Assembly: GCF_023856365.1 (NCBI RefSeq)
Contig: NC_064542.1
Span: 17,894,863 to 17,958,862 of the forward strand
Source: Brienomyrus brachyistius
Taxonomy: Eukaryota > Chordata > Actinopteri > Osteoglossiformes > Mormyridae
DNA length: 64,000 nt
Direction: 5' to 3'
Each line of letters starts with the position of its first letter. The first letter of the stretch is position 1. The notes below the pieces were generated by a model that ran no database searches, was not told where the DNA came from, and saw only the letters and a list, made by a program, of their open reading frames with translations. This document shows, piece after piece, positions 56,486-64,000 of this stretch. Both the position numbers and the translations under genes were made by a program.

Positions 56486-58384
56486 ATCAGGATGTTCCCT
56501 GCAGAAGGTGGTTACTGTGTATGTGAAAACTAAATCCCTGCTTTCATTAATAACCAGCTAGACTGATAATTCCACTGACTGCCATTAAAACAGTGAAATG
56601 TTCTAACAAACAGGGATATTAAAAACTGAAGGGTTTTGCTTAAAGAATAGTATGAAACAATAATTGGCCACATGGGATTATCTGTTTTGTACAGCACTCA
56701 TAAAAAGTCATAAAAATAACATGGTTTATAGCAAAGACCAAAGCCTTAAAGTCAGTGCTTAGAACATTTTACCTGCTGATAAAATAAAGACAAGTGAACT
56801 TTGTGGTGGAGAGAAGTAGCAGGTCATTATGAACTCCAGCCTTTAAACTGCAATACACTGATAACAACAAAAATCACAATAGCGATGAAGAAAAGAGTGT
56901 CCACATCATAAATAATCAGACATGAATTATCCACAGAGCTTTTTTCTGGCATGTAAAGGATTCAATTAGCGGAGCATTTTAATAGATGTAGCGGCACTCT
57001 TCTGGATCAGAGTCCCAGCCACATTCTCATAAGGAAAAGGAAACGTAAAAAAAAGAAAATTGCATAATAGAATCAAAACACTGCTTTAGTGTGGAGATCA
57101 GGAAGATCCTCTGCCACAGTATGGAATGGAAGTCTCATGCTGCCCGTGTGCATTCGCTAATCAAACTGGCACTGAAACACTGTAACATGCACTGCACAAA
57201 ATATACAGAATTATACTTCAAATGTTTGAATAGTTCCAACTGATTAAAAGGTGGGCTAAAAGATCGCTTCAAAGGGTTAAATAAAGTATATGTGTATGCG
57301 TTACCAACAGAACTCCACATGCATAAATCTACCTTTCTGAAGTTTCTTGGATTCAAGAAGTTTTGTGCAAATCAAATGACATATATTTGGTATGCTCCAT
57401 ATATATCCTAATTAGAGGTAAATGCCATTTCAGAATCTTGCGCTGTCACACTGAGCACAGAAACCCAGTTTGCAGTATGAGAAAGAGGTACTTCACAGTG
57501 TATTGCACAAATATGCAAGGGCATGGAATAGGGTAACATGGAGATTAATGGACCTAGATATAATGTAAGGTATGATGCAAAGAATAATGGGTGCGAATAT
57601 TACGTATAATATGGCATACTGTATGGTACATGCATATGCAGCAGAGGGATATGCCAAGAGTTTATGGTGCAGACAAAAAATGTAATGATTCACAACCCTC
57701 TCAGTCTAGAAAGGGCAGAAAAAGACACATTTTTCTTCAAAGGCTGCATATATTGAATAAAATACATTTGATATCTTTACTTTTTCGTTAAACTCGTAAC
57801 AAATAAAACTACTTTTCAAAATCTTAGCAACACAACGTAACTTATCCCAAGCAGGTGCTCATTAGCATTCCTCCCTGAACAGCACCCAGAATGATAGGCT
57901 CCATTCTGAAGCACAGACCGAGGATGTTTGCGGCACTCTTCACAGCCACGTCTCTCCAGCCTGTCTGCACCACAGAAAGTGTGCAGCCAAAAGGGGGCAT
58001 CCATGTGAATTAGCCTGCCTCTGTAGCCGGTTTAGGCTTCAGCTGGAGTGAAAACCACCCATCTCATCCTGACAATGAGCAGTTGAAAAAACATTAGTGA
58101 TGGTAAAGCAATTTTCATGACCAGACTTGTCCCATGACTGAGGGACCATTATTAGGAACCAGAGTAAGGGATATTTGAAATACCTAAACATTTCTCAATG
58201 CACCATGCCTACCATGCACAATAAGTACTTCACATTACTGAAAGTGCTTAATTTCCTTCTTCATTTCACCATTAATAACTTTGCATAGTCTGTGTGATGA
58301 CAAAGACAGAACATGAATCATGGTGCTCTGCTTCACTTGTGGGCTGTTTTTTGTTGATTACAGGAAGAATTTTATTGACATCTG
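56486..58384. other. Unannotated; possible conserved block at 56880-57020
   Basis: No gene. The interval 56880-57020 is repeat-free with ATTA/TAAT cores and could be regulatory. The remaining sequence is plain AT-rich DNA. Confidence 0.25.
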
Positions 58385-58590
58385 AATAATGCAAACTACC
58401 CAGCCCTAACCTTAAACATAACATAATCAAACTAAATATATGACCTTCGGCATTTTTAGTTTGTTGATGCTAATTACAGATTTTCATATAACTGGGACCT
58501 GAAAAATGTCCCCCCAAGGTCAAAATGGCAATTTTGTTTTTTATCACATTGTGGGGACATTTGGTCCTCACAATGTAATACATACATAAC
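58385..58590 (+). repeat. Dispersed repeat family C, copy 1
   Basis: CTACCCAGCCCTAACCTTAA, GACCTGAAAAATGTCCCCCC, AAGGTCAAAATGGCAA and TTGTGGGGACATTTGGTCCT, then CACAATGTAATACATACA. This is a widespread fish repeat that often borders (CA)n. A related copy is at 60260-60600. Confidence 0.8.
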
Positions 58591-58598
58591 CCCCCCCC

Positions 58599-58633
<35 letters not shown>
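58590..58633 (+). repeat. Poly-C (12) followed by (CA)n
   Basis: Twelve Cs run straight into about 16 CA dinucleotides, directly at the end of family C copy 1. Confidence 0.95.
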
Positions 58634-58635
<2 letters not shown>

Positions 58636-59384
58636 CCCTGTAAGTGTGAGGCAACAGTAAGCCGACGTTATAGCAATCCCAATAAAACATATCCGTCAAA
58701 GGGGATATAATTATTTTCTCTCCTTGGCACACCACAACAAATACAACTTCCCTTCGGTCAGGAAAAGTGACGTGTAATGTTGCATGACACTCCTTTATGT
58801 TCCTGGGATGCGGAGGTCACCTTTCTGCCTGAGCCATCAAGGGAGAAAATTCATTCTCTGTAACTGCTGTCCCTTTACATCCACCTCAAGCAAACTCACA
58901 CACACATACAAACACACACATTCCTCCCCATCCATATATCACAAAAAGATCCTACGGTAAACTCGCATTTTTTTTTTTGGATTAAAGAAAAGATGAACAC
59001 TAAGAGCATTGCTCAGCTAATAGATAATCTTTAATTCACTTTGTGTGACTGTGTGATTACAATTGCTGGTAAGCATTGACATATCACCACAAACCTATGA
59101 GTAAAACTGCACCATGTAATTAATTTAAGCATCGAAAAGTGGTTAAGTCCATGCATCCACTGCCAGTTGTGTAATTAGAAAATATGATAAACACACAGAA
59201 GCATTAGCCTGTTAAAAATTTATTAGGAAAACACAGTGAAACAAATTATTTCAATTAAAGAATGCTGATTAAATTGTGCTGTGCTTCACTTTATTGAGAT
59301 CAATTCAGAGCAAAGGTCTTTGGTCAGGGCAAAGGTGTAACCCATGCCTCTTATACAATGTCATTTTCAGAACATGGACAGAAT
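58634..59384. other. Unannotated stretch
   Basis: A T10 tract near 58970. Otherwise no recognised feature. Confidence 0.3.
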
Positions 59385-59925
59385 GTTTAATTCCGTAACA
59401 TCATACTGTAACTAGGCTACTGCAACTGCTTACTGAAAAAGCAACCAGCTCATGCTGTTAAAGCTCTGCAGATGAATCAAAATTCAGCAGCACGTCTGGC
59501 ATGCAGATGACCAAAATTCTCTCCTTACACGCCTCTCTGTCTCTTTTCATTGGTCCTACAGACTCTCGAATCAGGTTCATATTCCATGGCTCTTTCCCTC
59601 TGGTATACAGGAACGGAGCCGTACCACAAAGGGAAACTACAGCGCGGTTCCAGCTTGCTACGGTTGTCCACTACAGAAGGGTTGGCTCGTTAAAGGTGTT
59701 GCCAGGTTTGGAGAGTGATAGTGACGTAAAACTGGAGAGGTGCTTATTTACTGTTCACCTGGTGTACATCATGATTTACTATGTGCCCTCTTCCATCAGC
59801 ACGCCAGCACTTCCTGGAGACCCCTCTGTCACATAGAAATAAGAACATCTGGTCATCTGAATTCCTCTCTACCTTCAGGATAGACCTGAAGGCCCACCTG
59901 TTCTGGGAACATCTCAGCTAGCTCA
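59385..59925 (+). pseudogene. L2/Jockey-type LINE C-terminus, interrupted
   Basis: Encodes YCNCLLKKQPAHAVKALQM and NQNSAARLA (59410-59505), KFSPYTPLCLFSLV (about 59520-59550). After diverged sequence it resumes near 59855 as SSEFLSTFRIDLKAHLFWEHL. These are the conserved C-terminal blocks of fish L2-type LINEs. About 200 bp (59640-59840) show no LINE similarity that I can see and may be an insertion or a rearrangement. Confidence 0.76.
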
Positions 59926-60259
59926 TCCCCCCACTGACCTGCTATGTCTTCATAAAAGCTTTTGCATGTCACCTGCCCACCTTTGCGTGTCGTCTGCGGC
60001 CTTCACAAAACGCCCAAAAAAATTCAATTTAATTTCTTGTGTCGACCTGGTGATACATCAAAACCGCAATTTGGAAAGTCGAGATGCAGAAGGGTTGACT
60101 ATAATTTGTCACTTTAGCTTTTTATCTTTGATTAGTAGTGTGGGGATTGTGCCAAATGGTGACATATCCGAGACAGAATACCCAATTCAGGATCTTGAGC
60201 CATTAAACTGGAGCTTGGTTTATGCTGGCCATAATCTCTATTTGGAAGTGCTTCCCACG
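59926..60259. other. Unannotated stretch
   Basis: Nothing recognised apart from a short (CA)n run at 60258-60280. Confidence 0.3.
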
Positions 60260-60600
60260 CACACACACACACTCACACAGGTTTGTAATTTTATCTCTCC
60301 ATTTATTTCTATGGGAAAAACTCCACACAACATGACGACCTTAACCCCTACCCAGCCCTAACCTTAACCATAAGTATCCAGACAAAATAAGAGACTTTTG
60401 GAAATTTTACTTGTTTGAATGCATGCATAGATCTTTGTGGGGACCTGAACATTTTTTCCCCTTTTTTCTGAGAGTGTATAGGCAAAATCGTAATCCCAAC
60501 AATGACAACCTTAACACCTACATAGCCTTAACCTTCGCCATAAGTAGCCAAACGAAACACAAGTCACAGATTTTTATAAAACTGAATTTCCCCTTCTGCC
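60260..60600 (+). repeat. Dispersed repeat family C, copy 2 (duplicated core)
   Basis: GGTTTGTAATTTTATCTCTC, CATTTATTTCTATGGGAAAA, then a block ACGACCTTAACCCCTACCCA...CATAAGTATCCA (60336-60382) that recurs diverged at 60503-60553 (ACAACCTTAACACCTACATA...CATAAGTAGCCA). TTTGTGGGGACCTGAACATT lies between them. Confidence 0.78.
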
Positions 60601-60617
60601 CCCACGACAATAAAATA

Positions 60618-60629
60618 ACAGGTCTCTAC
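60618..60629 (+). repeat. Target-site duplication, left
   Basis: ACAGGTCTCTAC, identical to 60769-60780. It brackets a SINE. Confidence 0.93.
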
Positions 60630-60768
60630 ATCCATCCATCCATCCGCTTATCCTACTGGGTCGCGGGGGGTCCGGAGCCTATCTCGGAAGCAATGGGCAC
60701 GAGGCAGGGAACAACCCAGGACGGGGGGCCAGCCCATCGCAGGGCACACTCACACACCAGTCACTCAC
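60630..60768 (-). mobile_element. SINE family A, 5'-truncated (139 bp)
   Basis: ATCCATCCATCCATCCGCTT, ATCCTACTGGGTCGCGGGGG, GTCCGGAGCCTATCTCGGAA and GGGCACACTCACACACC match the tail 40% of 54460-54818 with few differences. Perfect 12-bp duplications flank it. Truncation at the head end with intact duplications shows target-primed reverse transcription starting from the (GGAT)n tail. Confidence 0.95.
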
Positions 60769-60780
60769 ACAGGTCTCTAC
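60769..60780 (+). repeat. Target-site duplication, right
   Basis: ACAGGTCTCTAC, the partner of 60618-60629. Confidence 0.93.
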
Positions 60781-63700
60781 CATGTAATGTATATCCGACC
60801 CATACATACACACACACAAGCACACAGAGCCAAACTCACCACAGTGGTGGATGAAAGCTGAACAGTACAATACGACGTTCTCCAGCCTGACTCAAAGTCC
60901 GGATACAGAGTGCATAGGACTATAAATGTAGCATAAATAACTGTCCACTCAGCAAGCACAGCAAGTCATAAAAGCCAATGTAGTGACAAACACATCTTAA
61001 TCAGATGAACAGTATGAGAGAGTGTACGGAGAGTGTAACACTGTGTAGCAGTTTATAAAACCACGGTAAATCACCCCACTCACAAGCTCCCAGAGTCTGC
61101 TATACCAGACCATACACTAGACACAAAGGAAGCTATTAAAAAGGTTGTCTGGTCAGTCAGTGGCCTTGTGTCCATCACGGTTCTCATTGCAATGATAATC
61201 TGTGGAAACTCTTTGTGGTGGTTATATGACTGGCTTAAGAACTTCCATTTTCCTTCCGAACTGATAGGAGTTAGAAATCATCTATTGTTCAATAAAAAAA
61301 ACACATTTCAAACACACATTTCTGTCTTCTGGAATCACTTAAGTTCAGGGTTTCCAAGGAAGCACACAAGAATACAAGTTCTATTAATATCACGTGAAAC
61401 TGAATGAGCAGGTCATTTTCAGAAATAGTAACGGTAACTCCAGGTGCCGTGTACATGCAAGGCACGAAACGTGTATGACAAGAAAGGAGCAAAGAACATG
61501 TGGAGAAAGCTAACAATGTAATGAAAACCAGTGCAGAAAGTCACAGCACTTGCGCAGCGCTCAGTGTTTCTGTGTCGTAGTGTAACTGAGTTTCATTAAT
61601 GTTAGTTGGACGGCATAGCCAGTGATTTTTCCAGAAAAAAAGATACTGTACTGAAAACAGATGGTAAGTGACCCGCTTTGCTTAGAAAAAGATGTTTGCT
61701 TTGCGAAGCCCCAAGTGGGGCCTTGGTGGATCTTTTTTTCCAGCTTCCAGACCTACTGGGTATGAGCTTTAATTAATCACAGGGAAGTGAAGCATGGATG
61801 GGAAAATAACGGAGCAAAGCAAATTGAGTAATTCAGTGCCAGACCAAATCTGAAGGTTTCTACCGCATGGATTTCTGCACAGAGCAACATCACATACCTC
61901 ATGTTCCTGAGCCGTCTGTTCTTTAATACCTTTTTCCTTTTAAAACCATAATTTCAGCCCCTTTTCTTGAATGCTCACAGCCACCATCTCACAGTACACA
62001 AAAGCAGGATGGAAGAGCAGCTGATGTGCATAAATTATCTCTTTAATCAATTCTGTTATTGTGGCTATCAATAATATCCGTATTTAAGGCACTTGCCAAG
62101 TAAATACAGGTTTCTGAAAAGCACCGGTCGCCTTCAGAACAGGTCTGTTGGAAATGTGGGAATATTTATACTCAATCATAAAACTCATATCTTCTGTTAC
62201 CACCAAAAAATGTGGTAATTATGAGCAGTATTTAGCAGCAATTCCACTGTAGTATATACAGTGTCATGATATGGTTCTTTTCCACTGAAACCACCCAGTC
62301 CTAACCTCCAAGCATCCTTGGACATCTGCATAATGCAATAAGATCAGCTTCTTTCTATCCTGTAACTGAGTTGTTCAGTCTCTGCTACTCATCTGGCCCC
62401 TTTAGAAGCATGACATCGTCCATCTCAAATCCTTCCCCTTTTCCAAGCAGGGCCAATCAGACAAGTAGGAGACCAGGTGATCCTGGCATGATGCCTCATG
62501 CTTCTCCTTTACCACAGTAATAATTTCCCTCCCAGAGATCTGGCTGACATTTAATGCTGAGGACCTTTGATACGTGCATGGCAAGTAAAAAAACTGACGA
62601 GAGTAATGTCTGCATGGTTAGTCTGTCTGTGAGGAGAGAAGCTTCATAATTTTCACAAGCATATGTTGGATGAATGAACTAAGAATAAAGAATAAGCCAG
62701 TCAGAACAGGAGGCTCCATTTCATTTTTAAAACAAGTTATAAACTAAAATGACATGTCCAAAGTATCAAAACAATATCCTAAACTTTTGAAAATCAAACA
62801 GCTCAAAGAAAATTCTTTTGAAAATCCCTCCTTTGTTAAAAATTAAGTGGAAAGCAACCTTCTGAACAGGATTTATAAAACTTCAGGCAAACATGGTCCA
62901 GAGCTTTAAATCCATGCGATCAATAAGATACCCAATCAAATTTTCAGCTTAAATCTTGCAGCAAATTGCCATAATAGAATAAAGCTAGTTTAATAAAATG
63001 AAATGAGACACAATGTTCAACTTCTTCACATCACCAGTGAACACCTTTAATAACCTTAAGGGTTAAAAAAACAAGAACCATAAAATATAAGTGGAAAAAG
63101 GGGCTGTCAAAATGACAGCGTTGTGTTTCTCTCCACATCTAATTCCTACTCCTCACACACTCACAAACCTGTACAATTTCTAGAAGTACTGGATGGATCA
63201 CCTGGAAATGTGAAAGCTAATGTTTATACCCAGACTGTTGTGATATGTGGTCTGAATTTTTTTAAAAAATTAATTTAGTGCACATTCCACTTATACGCTA
63301 AGCTTTCCCAACCAATTAGGCGATTAGCTATATTTCTTTGCATAACATAATGCAATCGAGTATCAAAACCATACTTTTTTAAAGTTAAACTTTAAATGCT
63401 CATTTGTAGGACTTCACCAGTAACTCAGCACCTTCGATTGCTCACTAGCACTACAGAGGGTCCTTCCAGTATCCCACATCCCTCTAGTTTTCTGTGGTTT
63501 AGCTCATTCTTCTCTAGCTCTGAATTCAATCATAATCTCCCGCATGTATCATTAATGACAAAATTCTAAAGGGACAAAAGGAAGGAAGAACATGTCAGTA
63601 TTCCATGGGATTATTAAACGCTTTGCCTTAAAGCAAAGGTGTGCTCAATCAGTTTAAGCAACTGCTTTGTTTTCACAAATTGATACCATTGTTAATTCTC

Positions 63701-64000
63701 TTGTAAATTTAGCTTGTCCATGCAAAAGAATTGATTACTCTAAGATGCGATTTGGCTACATTGAACAAGCCCGTGCAATAAAATGGTTATTAAACCTTTT
63801 TTTTTAGACATTTCAACAAGAGAAACGTGTAACGATTGTAAAGACATTATGGTGACAAGAAAAACGTGCAAGAGTGTAACCTCAGTGGGGAAGGGGGGGA
63901 TTTCTTTCAGGGCTATGGGCTTGCATGAAGAAAGATGCCGTGTTCATTAACCACACAGGGTTAAATCATTAACGGCACCGACGTTAGCGCTGCCCTCCCT
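60781..64000. other. Unannotated terminal stretch; possible conserved block at 61990-62110
   Basis: About 3.2 kb without recognised genes or dispersed repeats. The interval 61990-62110 is repeat-free, with TGCATAAATTA, TTTAATCAAT and ATCAATAATATC cores suggestive of a regulatory element. Open frames do not exceed 79 codons. Confidence 0.3.

Noticed and set aside
55539..63220. TGGATGGATCACCT.GAAATGT shared by 55.5 kb and 63.2 kb as a new repeat
   Set aside because: The match is only about 22 bp with unrelated flanks. It could be chance or a small remnant.

Overview
The window looks like 64 kb of intergenic or intronic DNA from a bony fish, most likely a teleost. The evidence is the repeat content: tRNA-derived SINEs with quadruplet tails, Jockey/L2/Rex1-type LINE remnants, Tc1/mariner, IS630-type, pogo/Tigger-type and hAT DNA transposons, a Penelope-like element, a 5S-rRNA-derived SINE head and many minisatellites. 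A basal teleost lineage is possible from the style of the commonest SINE, but that is an impression from memory. I found no host protein-coding exon I could defend. Open reading frames longer than about 100 codons are transposon remnants or tandem-repeat artefacts. I saw no intact tRNA, rRNA or CRISPR.

Layout. 1-5 kb: a degenerate 47-bp minisatellite, a 134-bp direct-repeat pair and a decayed copy of a dispersed zinc-finger-like gene family (minus strand, 4.33-5.15 kb). 5.1-6.9 kb: a LINE reverse-transcriptase pseudogene. 8.3-9.0 kb: a palindromic TA-flanked MITE. 10-12 kb: a SINE and an L2-like LINE 3' end. 15-18.5 kb: a hAT MITE, two SINEs, an LTR joined to a 5S-derived segment. 20-30 kb: SINE and LINE tails, a short hairpin element and AT-rich MITE-like DNA. 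30-32 kb: two SINEs, a Penelope-like GIY-YIG remnant and a 41-bp minisatellite. 32-39 kb: mostly unique sequence with possible conserved noncoding blocks. 39.4-40.2 kb: a Tc1 transposase pseudogene broken by a nested repeat. 41.8-44.2 kb: SINEs, microsatellites and a 48-bp minisatellite. 49.3-52.3 kb: an IS630-type transposon. 52-60.8 kb: LINE ends, a pogo/Tigger-type MITE and two SINE insertions with 12-bp target-site duplications. 61-64 kb: unique sequence.

The most striking feature lies inside the IS630-type transposon. A 15-codon piece of its transposase, just upstream of the second catalytic aspartate region, has expanded into 19 in-frame 45-bp copies. The copies are uninterrupted and are flanked on both sides by recognisable transposase sequence. 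The same transposon carries a 38-bp segment also found 2.2 kb outside it, which suggests captured or shuffled flanking DNA.

All family assignments come from reading motifs by eye. Boundaries are approximate unless a target-site duplication or terminal inverted repeat is quoted.
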